Shown here: in pieces, positions 39,217 through 49,319 of the stretch
How positions within the stretch are numbered: the stretch's first letter is position 1
Layout of the letters: each line of letters begins with the position of its first letter
Assembly: GCA_043228905.1 (NCBI GenBank)
Contig: JBHGNT010000009.1
Coordinates: forward strand, 3,472,001 to 3,536,000
DNA: 64,000 bases
Reading direction: 5' to 3'
Origin: Azolla caroliniana
Lineage: Eukaryota; Polypodiophyta
Position numbers and translations under genes: made by a program
Notes under the pieces: model-generated
Told to the model about the DNA's origin: nothing
Database searches by the model: none
The model's input: only the letters and a program-made list of their open reading frames with translations

Positions 39217-42200
39217 ATGGAAGGCGGCAGCAGCGGGCAGCCGGGGATGATGGTGCTGAATGCGCAGAACTACGCCGACTGGAAGATCAAGATGGAGGAT
39301 CTTCTGATTGTTCGGGACCTGTACGAACCGATTGACAGGTCGGAAATACCGAAGGGGGTACTTGAGACGGAATGGAGGCTTCTGAACCGGAAAGCCGTTG
39401 CAACCATTCGGCAATACGTCGACGTGAGCGTTCTACAACATGTGGCGAACGACACCAACGCATACGAGATGTGGCGGAAGCTGTCGGGCCTCTACGAGAG
39501 GAAGAATGCGTTGAACCGGACCTCCCTGATGAGGAAGATAGTGAACCTCAAGTACCGGGACGGTGAAAATATGGTGGAACACGTGAGCACGTTCATGGGA
39601 TTCGTGAACCAGCTTGCGGCGATCAAGTTCCCGTTGGAGGATGCAATGCAAGCCATCATTCTGATGTGTACATTGCCGGAAAGCTGGGAGAACTTGGTGG
39701 TGACTCTCAGCACCTCCTGCACCGAAGATAACTTGTCTCTACAAACGGTAAAGACAAGTATTCTAAATGAAGAAGCGCGTCGGAGAGATAAAGAACCGGC
39801 CACCGACTCGAAGGCGCTGCTTACCGAATCGGAACGGGGAAGACAATGGAACCGGAGTCCGCAAAGACGGGAGAAGTCGGGGACCCGGTCGCAGTCAAGA
39901 GGAAGACCCACATGCTTCCACTGTGGGAAGCCGGGGCACTTCCGGAAGAATTGTCGGCATTACCGAAAGGACAACGGAGCCGACGACACCGATTCGAAGA
40001 AGTCATCGGAGAGAAACGGTGCATACCGGGGAGCCACGGGCCGGAGAGGTCCGGATCGGCGAGGGCAGGACCGGAAAGGAACGACGGCACTCGCGGCAAG
40101 TGAAGAAGAAATAATACTCATTACCGAAGAGAGGGAGCTGAACCTTGCCGGTGAAGAGATGACCTGGGTGGTCTATTCCGGAGCGTCGTTCCACCTGACC
40201 CCGGAGAAGAAATACTTCTCATCCTACATAGCCGGTGAGCACGGCTGTGTCCGGATGGGAAACGAAGGTACGTGCCGGATTGCCGGCATAGGAGACGTGT
40301 GGTTGACAACCTCGACCGGATGCAAGATGCTGCTGAAGGATGTTCGACACGTTCCGGAGGTTCGATTGAACCTGATTTCGGCCGGGAGGCTAGATGATGA
40401 AGGCTACACAGGTAGCATCCGGAACGGTGTAATGAAGTTCAGCAAGGGGAGCCTGATAGTGGCTCGGGCCCGGAAGATCAACACACTGTACCTGATGAAT
40501 TCCCGGCTATGTCCGGAGGAGCTGAACGTGGCAGCCGATACTGCCGGTGAGTTGTGGCACAAGAGACTGTGTCACATGAGTGAGAAGGGGATGAAGAGGC
40601 TTGCAGACGACAACCTCATTCCAGTGAAGCATGTGCACCTGGAGAAGTGCGCCGATTGCCTGGCCGGTAAGCAGAACCGAGCCTCCTTCCACTCAAGGCC
40701 ACCGACGAGACGTAGCGCACCATTGGAGTTGGTGCACACTGATGTGTGTCAGGTAGAAACGAAGTCACATGGCGGAGCCCAGTACTTCGTAACATTCATA
40801 GATGATCACAGCCGGAAGCTGTGGACGGCACCGTTGAAGACAAAGGACCAAGTATTGTCCGTCTTCAAAGAACTCCACGCGAGAGTGGAAAGGGAATCCG
40901 GCAAGGAGCTGAAAGCGATACGAGCGGATAACGGAGGAGAATACCGGGGGCAGTTCGCGGAGTACTGTCGCTCGAAGGGAATCCGGCTCGAGTTTACTGT
41001 GCCGAAGACGCCGGAACTGAACGGGCTGGCCGAGAGGATGAACCGGACCATAATGGAGAGGGTCCGGAGTATGCTGGCGCATGCGAAATTACCCAAGGGG
41101 TTTTGGGCTGAGGCAATGTCGACGGCGACATACGTGATAAACAGATCACCCTCAGTACCTTTGGATGGAGACACGCCGCAAAGAGTGTGGACCGGTAGGG
41201 AAGTATCCTACCGGCATCTGAAGGTGTTCGGGTGTCTCGCATATGTGCATGTGGCAAAGGACCGGAGAGGAAAGCTAGATCCAAAGACCCGGCCATGCAT
41301 ATTCCTCGGTTACGGCAACGACGAGTTCGGCTACCGAGTATGGGACCCGGTCGACAAGAAGATATTCAGGAGTCGAGATATCATCTTCATGGAGGACAAG
41401 ACACTCGCCGACTGGGAGTCGGAGAAGAAGATGAAGAGCTCCAAGTCGACTGGTGAGGATCAACTCTACAAGGAGCAGTCCCGACCGGCAAGAGACCGGT
41501 TAGCACTCGAGGATCCGGCCGAAGACGGTGAAGAAACAGAACCGGCCGAAGAAGATGAAAATGATACCGGAACCGGCCCCGATCCCGAAATGGATTCGGA
41601 TGAAGAAGAATCGGAAGAACCGGTTACCGAAGCTCCGGAACGGAGATATCCTCTAAGAGAGAGAAGGGTCCCCCGGAGATTTCCGGAACCAGAGCACGTG
41701 CTGCTAACCGACGAGGGGGAGCCGGAGAATTTTGAAGAAGCAGAGCTTGACACACATAGCCGCAGGTGGTTAAGTGCCATGCAGGAGGAGATGGATTCCC
41801 TGCATGAGAACCACACATATGAACTTGTGGAGTTGCCGAAAGGAAAGCGGGCACTTCGAAACAAGTGGGTGTTCAAGCTGAAACCGGGAGATGCCGGAAA
41901 CCCCCCGAGATACAAAGCCAGGATCGTGGTGAAGGGGTTCCAGCAGAAGAAGGGCGTCGACTTCGACGAGATATTTGCCCCGGTAGTGAAGATGACCTCC
42001 ATCCGGACGGTGCTGAGCATAGCGGCAAGCATGGACCTCGAGGTAGAACAGATGGACGTGAAGACGGCATTCCTTCACGGTGACCTCGAAGAAGAGATCT
42101 ACATGCAGCAACCGGAAGGATTCGAGAAGAAAGGAAAGGAGCACCTGGTATGCCGGTTGAAGAAGAGCCTCTACGGTCTGAAGCAGGCTCCCCGGCAATG

Positions 42201-43290
42201 GTACCGGAAGTTCGACTCCTTCATGACAGACGAAGGGTACCACAAAACGCAGTCCGATCACTGCGTGTTTGTGAAGAAGTTCGAAGGAGGAAACTTTCTA
42301 ATACTCCTCCTGTACGTGGACGACATGTTGATCGTCGGACGGGACCAGGTCAAGATACGGATGCTGAAGAAGGCTCTTCACCGAACCTTCTCAATGAAGG
42401 ACTTGGGTCCGGCGAGGCAAATACTAGGGATGCACATCATCCGGGACCGGAAGAAGAAGCAGTTGTGGCTGTCACAGGAGAAGTACGTGACAAAGGTGCT
42501 TCAACGGTTCCACATGTCGGAAGCAAGGCCGGTCGGATCGACCCTCCCGGCAAACTGCAAGCTGTCCAGGAAGCAAAGCCCCAAGACAAAGGCTGAGAAG
42601 GAGGACATGATGAAAGTACCATATGCCTCTGCCGTCGGGAGCTTGATGTACGCGATGGTGTGTACCCGACCGGACATAGGATATGCAGTCGGAGTGGTGA
42701 GCCGTTACATGAGCAATCCCGGCAAAGAGCATTGGAACGCGGTCAAATGGATACTCCGATACCTGAAGGGCACGGCAAACATGTGCCTCCGATTCGGCTC
42801 CGGTAAGCCCGAACTCGATGGATTTACCGATTCGGATATGTCGGCTGATGCAGATACCAGCCGGTCCACATCAGGGTATGTGATGACGTATGCAGGGGGA
42901 GCTGTTTCATGGCAGTCGAGGCTGCAGAAGACGGTTGCACTGTCAACCACGGAGGCAAAGTACATGGCGGCTGTTGAAGCCGGCAAGGAAATAATATGGA
43001 TGAAGGACTTCATTAGAGAGCTCGGTATCCGGCAGGAGGAGTACCGACTCCACTGCGACAGTCAGAGTGCCATCCACCTTGCGAAGAACGCGGCCTATCA
43101 CTCCCGGACGAAGCACATCCAGCGAAGATATCACTGGATCCGGGAAAGGATAGAAGACAAGGAGTTCGTGCTGACGAAGATCCACACGGACGAGAACGGG
43201 TCGGATATGCTGACTAAGGTACTTACACCCGACAAGCTGGAAGCATGCCGGAAGAGGATCGGATTGGAGAGACATCCCATGCCGAAGTGA
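39217..43290 (+). CDS. Gag-Pol polyprotein of C1, two active-site changes
   Basis: The frame is open from within the LTR, but the first ATG after the PBS is 39217 (MEGGSSGQPGMMVLNAQNYA), giving 1357 residues. Order is typical copia: Gag; knuckle CFHCGKPGHFRKNC (about 233-246); protease; integrase zinc finger (HKRLCHMS, CADCLAGK, about 446-490); DDE core with VHTDVCQ, RADNGGEYRG and NGLAERMN (about 507-607); acidic linker; reverse transcriptase with intact YVDDMLIVG (about 1034); RNase H. Two odd residues: the protease motif reads VVYSGASFHLT, so the catalytic Asp (residue 320, codon TAT at 40174) is Tyr; RNase H reads STTEAKYMA (residue 1248, AAG at 42958) where C2 has STTEAEYMA. Otherwise no damage. 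Confidence 0.94.
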   Translation: MEGGSSGQPGMMVLNAQNYADWKIKMEDLLIVRDLYEPIDRSEIPKGVLETEWRLLNRKAVATIRQYVDVSVLQHVANDTNAYEMWRKLSGLYERKNALNRTSLMRKIVNLKYRDGENMVEHVSTFMGFVNQLAAIKFPLEDAMQAIILMCTLPESWENLVVTLSTSCTEDNLSLQTVKTSILNEEARRRDKEPATDSKALLTESERGRQWNRSPQRREKSGTRSQSRGRPTCFHCGKPGHFRKNCRHYRKDNGADDTDSKKSSERNGAYRGATGRRGPDRRGQDRKGTTALAASEEEIILITEERELNLAGEEMTWVVYSGASFHLTPEKKYFSSYIAGEHGCVRMGNEGTCRIAGIGDVWLTTSTGCKMLLKDVRHVPEVRLNLISAGRLDDEGYTGSIRNGVMKFSKGSLIVARARKINTLYLMNSRLCPEELNVAADTAGELWHKRLCHMSEKGMKRLADDNLIPVKHVHLEKCADCLAGKQNRASFHSRPPTRRSAPLELVHTDVCQVETKSHGGAQYFVTFIDDHSRKLWTAPLKTKDQVLSVFKELHARVERESGKELKAIRADNGGEYRGQFAEYCRSKGIRLEFTVPKTPELNGLAERMNRTIMERVRSMLAHAKLPKGFWAEAMSTATYVINRSPSVPLDGDTPQRVWTGREVSYRHLKVFGCLAYVHVAKDRRGKLDPKTRPCIFLGYGNDEFGYRVWDPVDKKIFRSRDIIFMEDKTLADWESEKKMKSSKSTGEDQLYKEQSRPARDRLALEDPAEDGEETEPAEEDENDTGTGPDPEMDSDEEESEEPVTEAPERRYPLRERRVPRRFPEPEHVLLTDEGEPENFEEAELDTHSRRWLSAMQEEMDSLHENHTYELVELPKGKRALRNKWVFKLKPGDAGNPPRYKARIVVKGFQQKKGVDFDEIFAPVVKMTSIRTVLSIAASMDLEVEQMDVKTAFLHGDLEEEIYMQQPEGFEKKGKEHLVCRLKKSLYGLKQAPRQWYRKFDSFMTDEGYHKTQSDHCVFVKKFEGGNFLILLLYVDDMLIVGRDQVKIRMLKKALHRTFSMKDLGPARQILGMHIIRDRKKKQLWLSQEKYVTKVLQRFHMSEARPVGSTLPANCKLSRKQSPKTKAEKEDMMKVPYASAVGSLMYAMVCTRPDIGYAVGVVSRYMSNPGKEHWNAVKWILRYLKGTANMCLRFGSGKPELDGFTDSDMSADADTSRSTSGYVMTYAGGAVSWQSRLQKTVALSTTEAKYMAAVEAGKEIIWMKDFIRELGIRQEEYRLHCDSQSAIHLAKNAAYHSRTKHIQRRYHWIRERIEDKEFVLTKIHTDENGSDMLTKVLTPDKLEACRKRIGLERHPMPK

Positions 43291-43300
43291 AGGGGGAGTT
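43290..43300 (+). promoter_or_regulatory. Polypurine tract of C1
   Basis: aagggggagtt directly before the 3' LTR; it overlaps the last base of the Gag-Pol stop codon. Confidence 0.85.
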
Positions 43301-43713
43301 TGTTGGGATTTACGGTCCCTCCGGATGGGATGTCCGGAGATGAATGACGGCAAGCCCGGTTGCGGTTACGGAACCGGAGGATGAAGAGTACCCGGCATGA
43401 AGCCGGATGAAGAGTACCCGGCTACGGAGCCGGATGATGTAGACCCCGGGTACGGAGCCGGATGATGAAGACCCGGCTACGGAGCCGGATGATGAAGACC
43501 CGGCTACGGAGCCGGATGATGTATGTACCCGGAGAGAGATCCGGATGCGGGGACATATTTGTGAATATGTTTGCCAAGGGCCCTTGTGGCTATATTTGTA
43601 AATAGCCTGAAAGTCATATGTGTATAAATATGACTTAGGGCAAACTGTTTATTGCTGCTGTAAGTTGCTACTCATTTTTCTGTTTTTCCACTTAGAGAGA
43701 GTGAAGAGAGCAG

Positions 43714-43746
<33 letters not shown>

Positions 43747-44016
43747 GAAGAGGTCGTTGCCTCTGTGTATTACCGCCGCCTGTGGCGAAGACAGTGAGCT
43801 CAAGGTTGTTGCCTTGAAGCTTCACCATTGTACATCTCTGTTCATAGTGATAGTTGGAGTTTGAGGACTCCCGTGGTTTTTCCCGTATAGGGTTTTCCAC
43901 GTTAATCCCTGTGTTATCGTGTCTTTCTCTGTGTGTCCTATTTTCTGCTGCATTGATTCGCGATTTGTCGGTTGTGGCCGAGCGGTGAAGGCGAATCGGA
44001 GCGTTGATTCGCAACA
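43301..44016 (+). repeat. 3' LTR of C1
   Basis: 716 bp, the same as 38472-39185 apart from one extra GA unit; followed by tgggg. Confidence 0.95.
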
Positions 44017-44021
44017 TGGGG

Positions 44022-44093
44022 CAGTGTGGTCGGGAAGGACAGTCAAGGGCTAAGTGACTGGCACTGGTGCATATCGTGTATTGGTGCATCTTG
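44022..44093 (-). pseudogene. Gag fragment of T1, first knuckle
   Basis: The minus strand reads CTSASHLALDCPSRPHCP, matching T2 gag CRACSGSGHLALKCPHRPHCP. It continues in 38224-38466 once C1 is removed. At 44093 it is joined to a copia gag (C5), so the T1 5' end is lost. Confidence 0.72.
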
Positions 44094-44651
44094 TATGACC
44101 AAGATGTGTATTTATTTCTGTTGAGCTTCTTTGTTGGTAACGAGCTAGCCATACCTCTTTCCATTCTTTCTTCGTCATGTTCTTTACCAAAAGTTAGGTT
44201 TTCTTTGTCTACTTAGCGATTTATGTCGGTAGTAGAGGATTTTCAACCCTCGCGCTCTGATACCACGTAAACAGTTATGTGCGAAAGCTCGTAGACACAA
44301 CCAGCTCCGCCGGATAGCAACAGAAAAAAAAACTAAGGTTTAATGGAAAGTTTGAATCACACAAACATTGAGAGTACACGGGAGAGACAGAGAGAGCAGA
44401 ACAATAAACTCAATTCAAAAACTCAATAAACACTCTGTACATACAACTATCCTAGAGAACATTTTTTATACAATTCCTTAGAGGACTAATAAAAGTATCG
44501 ACAAGTACTTCAATGCTCGTACTGAGAGACTGACACTGAATCCTACAAATTTGCCTCTAACGACCTACCTATTACACTCAGATCCAAACACCGATACAAC
44601 TCTTCATTCTTGACATTGATCCCGATCATGTTGAGCTTGCACGCTCAACAA
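44094..44651 (-). mobile_element. Copia fragment C5 (LTR, PBS, gag start)
   Basis: The minus strand has an LTR (44266-44651) that begins with the hairpin TGTTGAG-8 bases-CTCAACA. It is followed by the PBS TGGTATCAGAGC (44254-44265) and, at 44164, a gag start (MERGMASSLPTKKLNRNKYT, SWSYKMHQY), the usual copia Gag opening. Gag stops after about 24 codons at the join with T1 gag. This looks like a deletion or rearrangement junction. Confidence 0.8.
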
Positions 44652-45610
44652 AGGGTGATTTGGAAGAGCCGAATCACATGAAGGCCAAGCAAACAAGGAA
44701 GCAGCCAAAGCCGACGTCGATACCGAGGAGCCGATGGGTCGAGGCGCACCAATACTACAACAATGAGGGAGATGACAAGGGCCTGAGTAGCATACAAGCC
44801 GATCGAGCAGGTCGAGGAGCACAAAACCAGAGGGGTCTAAAACCGTTGGACCAGAGGGGTCATAGAACATGAGCCCAATTCAGTCGAAGAGGGGGATTCA
44901 AAAGAGCTGAATCGCATGAAGGCCAAGAGGACAAGGAGCCAGTCGAATACGACGAGTCAAGGGGCACCAATACTACAACAGGGAGGGAGCTAACAAGGGC
45001 CTGGGTAGAAGACAAGTCGACCGAGCAGGTTGAGGAGTGCAGAACCGGAGGGGTCGAGAAGTGTTGGACCAGAGGGGTCATAGAACGCAGGACCGGACCA
45101 GACAAGGAGCACGAGCGAGGCGTTGGGACGCCAAGAGAAGTTGGAACGATGAACCAACCAGAGTTGACACAGCGGGAACTCAAGTTGAGCTTGAGGGGGG
45201 GTGTTGAGAGACCAGCTCAACATGGCCGAATCAGTTGAATAAGTTGAAAGCTGAATTGGTTGGTAAACTGAATCAATTCGCCGTTAGGAGCCTATAATCC
45301 TATTTTAGTAAATAGGAATATTATAGGCAGAGTTAGTGTCAAGCTCATTTATGAGCATTAAAGTATTGATAGTACTTCTGTCAGCCTACTCTCATGGCTT
45401 GTATATAAAGTGCACTCTAAGCACTCTTGTATGTGCAGAGAGTATTTTGTAATATAATGTTGTTGTTGTCTACTCTGTCTCTGTCTCTGTCTCTGTCTCA
45501 CTGTGTATCCATTCTCTGTGTTTACCTAATTGTCAAATTTTCGAATAACCAAATATGTACTCTGTGTCTTATGCTTACGCTTCCGCTCACACATATTTTT
45601 ACAAGCGGAA
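44652..45610 (+). mobile_element. Noncoding copia-like fragment C7 with 3' LTR
   Basis: 44652-45190 contains two diverged tandem units of about 240 bp (gaagagccgaatcacatgaagg near 44665; aagagctgaatcgcatgaagg near 44900), each ending near gttggaccagaggggtcatag. No retroviral domain is seen. A polypurine tract gttgagcttgagggggg (45184-45200) leads into an LTR from 45202 that starts TGTTGAG-7 bases-CTCAACA, with a tatataaag TATA at about 45404 and (TCTG)n-like sequence near 45475. The LTR end is near 45600-45615. No left LTR is present. Confidence 0.65.
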
Positions 45611-45615
45611 ACCAT

Positions 45616-45953
45616 ATGAATTACTTCCGAACACCTTGAGGTGCAACATGATCGGCTTCCTTCCGACGAGGAGCTCATATGGAGTTAGCTCATGCAATCC
45701 ATTAGTGGTGCACTAGTTCATGAGATAGACGGTCGTGGATGCCGCTTCGGCCCAATAGAAATTCAGCATGTCCTTCTCATGTATCATGGCGTGTGCTACC
45801 TCGAGTATTTGCCGATTTTTCCTTTCAACTACTCCATTTTGTTGGGGTGTGTGTCAGCACGAGAATTCTCTTCAAATGCCTTCACTTTGGAGGTAGGAGG
45901 TGAATTCATCAAAGAAGTATGCCTTTCCTCCGTCAAATCGTAGGCATCGAATG
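45616..45953 (-). pseudogene. Copia integrase C-terminal part of C6
   Basis: The minus strand reads RHIRCLRFDGGKAYFFDEFT, SYLQSEGI, stop, REFSC, stop, HTPQQNGVVERKNRQILEVA (catalytic E), HAMIHEKDMLNFYWAEAAST, then TPYELLVGRKPIMLHLKVFG. The Asp of the second catalytic site is kept (RFDGG). Several stops. It continues with 62472-64000 once T2 is removed. Confidence 0.82.
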
Positions 45954-46216
45954 TGCCTGTTGTCCATAGGCCAAAAATATAAATAGATCATATGTAAACT
46001 CGCCGATAGGTAGAAAAGTAGGTGAAGAAATAGGTAGAACTAGAAATAGTCGAGCTTTTAGCCCTCACAATCAGTCGATGGCTCGGCTCTGTCTAAGGAA
46101 GAAAACTATATAAACCGAAATATGCATACCTCAGAAGGGGAGAGATAGATTATTTTAGCAAGATTACTATGGTAGCACCGAGCTCTACAAAACTATTTCC
46201 AGCCAAGAGCCGTGTA
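45954..46216 (+). repeat. 5' LTR fragment of T2
   Basis: TGCCTGTTGTCCATAGGCC to gccgtgta matches 62005-62227, with a 33-base stretch (near 45988-46020) present only here. The R/U5 part, PBS and gag start are missing; gag follows directly at 46217. The ctatataaacc box lies at about 46107. Confidence 0.8.
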
Positions 46217-47271
46217 CTACTTCGCCAAGTTCCGAAGCATGAACTACTCCGCCAGTTCTTTTCCATGAGCCAAGAACCTCACGAGACGGTCGCCCAGTTC
46301 ACGATCTGGTTTCAAGATCTCTACCGACAACTGGCTGACGATGTCTCCGCTCATCACATTCCGGATACCTTTTTGTCCAGCCTACGGGAGCCTCTACGGA
46401 CGACTCTCGCACTTACCAATTTCTCTAACCAGACAATCGAGCAAGTGATCGCACGCGTCCTCACCATCGATAGGACACAACATAACACGACTTTCTCCAT
46501 GGGCTCTTTGCAAAGCACCCTTCCTCAGGAGGACAACCGGTTCTGGCAAGCCCTCCAATGCAGAGCTTGCTCGGGCTCAGGCCATTTGGCTCTCAAGTGC
46601 CCTCACCGGCCACATTGTCCAATCTGTCAGTCCCGATCCCACACGGTCGATCAATGCGAATACAACATGCTCAACCACACAACGACGGCTCCGGTTCGCC
46701 AGATAGAGCCTCGAAATACATACTCACGACAGGACGAACGTCAGTCATACCGACATCGGGGAAATGAGCAACCACAATCCTCGGATCACTAGCGCCGCGA
46801 TGACGACTATCGCCAAAACGATGACCGTTATTACCACGACAATTGCAGGAGATCAGACGACCGCCGTGACCAATACCATGATGACCAATATAGAGCAAAC
46901 GATGAGTATGATCGGTATGATGACGACCGGGATGACCGGTACGATCAACGGTATTCATGCAACGATAGATGAAACTCTTACAAAGGTTCGCAGAACCAAC
47001 GACAGCATAACGACAACCGTCGTCGGGACCCTCCTCCAAACGGACCACACAACTCTCTTCCCCATGACGCGTCACGAGCCAACACGCCTACACAAGCGGT
47101 TGGGAACCACTCACACCTTCTCCCACACATGGAGCGCGGTGACACTAGCAACTCAGCATCGATTACCTGCTTTAAGTGTAACCAACCCGGCCACTACGTT
47201 ATCCAATGCCCAACCACGGACCGCAGCAAGGCCCTGGCCGTGAATACTATTATGGCTGATGTTCAACACGT
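46217..47271 (+). pseudogene. gag: Gag of T2 with three zinc knuckles
   Basis: The N-terminus is deleted. The capsid part reads LLRQFFSMSQEPHETVAQFT and IWFQDLYRQLADDVSAHHIP. Two knuckles follow, CRACSGSGHLALKC and CPICQSRSHTVDQC (46558-46665), then a linker with a stop at 46790 and a tract rich in Asp, Arg, Tyr and Asn (46793-46975, for example RRDDDYRQNDDRYYHD), a TGA near 46968, and in the same frame a third knuckle CFKCNQPGHYVIQC (47162-47203). The end (MADVQHV) is cut by R5 and resumes after 53810 with TTRSKSQTIQ. First and second knuckles match the T1 fragments. Confidence 0.82.
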
Positions 47272-47441
47272 TGTCGCGTTGTTATGCACGTGCGTGCGGA
47301 AGGAGGTGGGACCACGGGGCCCTGGACCGAGAAATAACCGAATGAGAAGAGGGGAAGGAAACTACTGATGTACTTCACACGCGCACAGGCACACAGATTC
47401 ACAGGAGTTGCAACTAACTCTGAACAATGGAGACAGAACGA

Positions 47442-47491
<50 letters not shown>

Positions 47492-47964
47492 AGGGGTTAC
47501 AACCGGCAAGCCGGCAAGTGATAGGCTCTGACGCCTGCACACACACACAGAGAACGCGAGATGGAGACTCTACCGGAAGCACTCGGGCGTTCCGCAGAGC
47601 AGAGTCAGCCTCCCGAAAACCTACACAAAATGACTATGGAGAAGACAGAGGAGAAGAGCTCGGTTTCAGTCCGGCAGCACTTCATCCTCCACAAAACGCA
47701 ATACCCCCTTTACAATACCTCTCCCTCTCTTTTATAGCCCAAGGAGGGAGGCCGTTACCACCGGTTACATCATGTTTATTCCATGTCCTTTCGGACAGGG
47801 ATACGCCTCGATTTTCTCCCTAATGAATGCGTGCTACCTAGGATTTCACCTCAGCCGACTTGTACCTATCTACGTACCATACAACAAAACTTGTGCCCAC
47901 GTGTAAGGGCCGATTTACGCACGTTATACCCAGTTTCCGCCTAGGGATGGTTTTCTCCACGACA
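47272..47964 (-). repeat. 3' LTR of R5
   Basis: TGTCGCGTTGTTATG to CTCCACGACA as read on the plus strand, 693 bp, with a (TA)n run (47445-47490) that is nearly absent from the 5' LTR. The plus-strand ttttatagccc (47730) marks a reverse TATA box. Confidence 0.9.
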
Positions 47965-47985
47965 TCTGCCCCCACCTAACCGCGC
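47965..47985 (-). promoter_or_regulatory. Polypurine tract of R5
   Basis: The minus strand reads gcgcggttaggtgggggcaga directly before the 3' LTR. Confidence 0.78.
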
Positions 47986-48038
47986 ATCCACCGGTATGAA
48001 CCAAAATTAGACTCTTGCCGGAGAAGACCGGCCCACGC

Positions 48039-49319
48039 TTATCCTTCGTCTACCGGATCGACATCCGTTCCGAGCCGGTCGTTGTCGTCATCCAAGTCGT
48101 CTGAGTCCGGCTCAGCCTCGTGCCGCTTTTTGAATGCTTTGATCCTTTTCCCCGCCACCGGTACAACCATCCTTGTCCCGTCGAGCTCCGCGAGATGGTA
48201 GGTCCCATTGTCGTTGGCGCTAGTCACCACATAAGGCCCGAACCACCTTCTTGCAAACTTACGCACCGCCTTGTGCTAATTGTCGAGGTTGTTGTCGTAC
48301 CCCAGCACCCAGTCACATTCCTCGATCTTCCTCGGCCTCAGTCGGTGAGTACGGTCGAATTGACCTTTGTTCTTTTCTCGTGCTGTACGCAGCCTTTCCT
48401 TCGTCCGCTCCACGTCTTTCGTTCTTCGCTCGAGTTGCCGGATCCTTGTTGCCAACAACTCATCCCAGCTCATCTTGTCCTTCCAGTCCATCGCAGCCCA
48501 CGAAGTGATCGTATTCTCCACCGACATGATCGGCTTCTGCTCATACATCAGCTCCGCTGGCATGAACCCCGTCACTGAACTGTGCGTAGTTCGATCCGCC
48601 CATAGTGCGTAGGGAAGGAGTCGCAGCCAATTCCCGACCTGTCCTTCACATGCACGTACTAACGCCTTCACAATGGGCCCGTGACCACGCTCTACCTTCC
48701 TGTTGGCCTCCAGATTGTACGCCGTAGTGAGGGAGAGTTTAACCCCCAGTCGGTCAAACAGCTCGTCAACCTCTTACACGTTTCGTTCTCCACGGTCGGC
48801 CACAATCTTTCCCACGCACCCGTACCGGCACACCACTTCTTCGATCAGAAATCGGCACATGGCCGCGGTCGTTTTGTTCTGCAACGCTCGGACTTCCATC
48901 TGGTTCGTCAGGTCCTCCCTAGCCAGCACCAGATATCGCATCTGTCCTACCCCCATCGGCATAGTCACCAGATCCATCATGCACTTGAAGTGGACGGTCG
49001 GAGGGTAGGTCGGGTGAAGCTCGTCCCGATGTCGGACTATGGAGTGCACCTGACAGCTTTCGCAAGTCGTCACGAACCGATGCACGTCCCGCAGTGTCCG
49101 GCCTAGGGACTCTCGTGTTATGCCGTCAGCAATTCTTCCTGTTCCTCTTTCCTCGCCATCACACAGAGCGGGATGTCGTTTCTCTTCTTCGGGTGCTTCC
49201 ATATGCTCCCGTCCCGTAGGAAGAATCAGTACGCTTTCTTCAGAATCCGGTTGGTCTCTTCCTTCGTCCACGTCATGTCCAGTGTCATTGTCTTCAGGAA
49301 CCCGCCGATCTGGAGCCAC
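48039..49319 (-). pseudogene. Integrase of R5
   Basis: From right: a degenerate zinc-finger region (LRDVHRFVTTCESCQVHSIV), VHFKCMMDLVTMPMGVGQMR (first Asp region), KIVADRGERNV, a frame break near 48775, then (48276-48671) KALVRACEGQVGNWLRLLPY, ALWADRTTHSSVTGF and the helix WDELLATRIRQLERRTKDVE, and at the end RRWFGPYVVTSANDNGTYHL and AELDGTRMVVPVAGKRIKAF. The Glu-bearing block (ANGKVERGH in R2) lies in a shifted frame near 48700. The last ORF ends DDLDDDNDRLGTDVDPVDEG. Confidence 0.8.

Larger units (their letters stand above)
38472..44016 (+). mobile_element. Nearly intact young copia element C1
   Basis: A 5.5-kb plus-strand element with LTRs 38472-39185 and 43301-44016, perfect duplications tgggg (38467-38471 and 44017-44021), iMet-type PBS, one open Gag-Pol and a polypurine tract. 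LTRs differ, as far as I can see, by one GA unit only. It inserted within the zinc-knuckle codons of T1 gag. Two catalytic residues are changed (protease and RNase H), so this copy is probably not autonomous despite being young. Confidence 0.95.

Noticed and set aside
47444-47492. (TA)n run as an origin or matrix attachment site
   Set aside because: A simple microsatellite in one R5 LTR, nearly absent from the other LTR; no further support.
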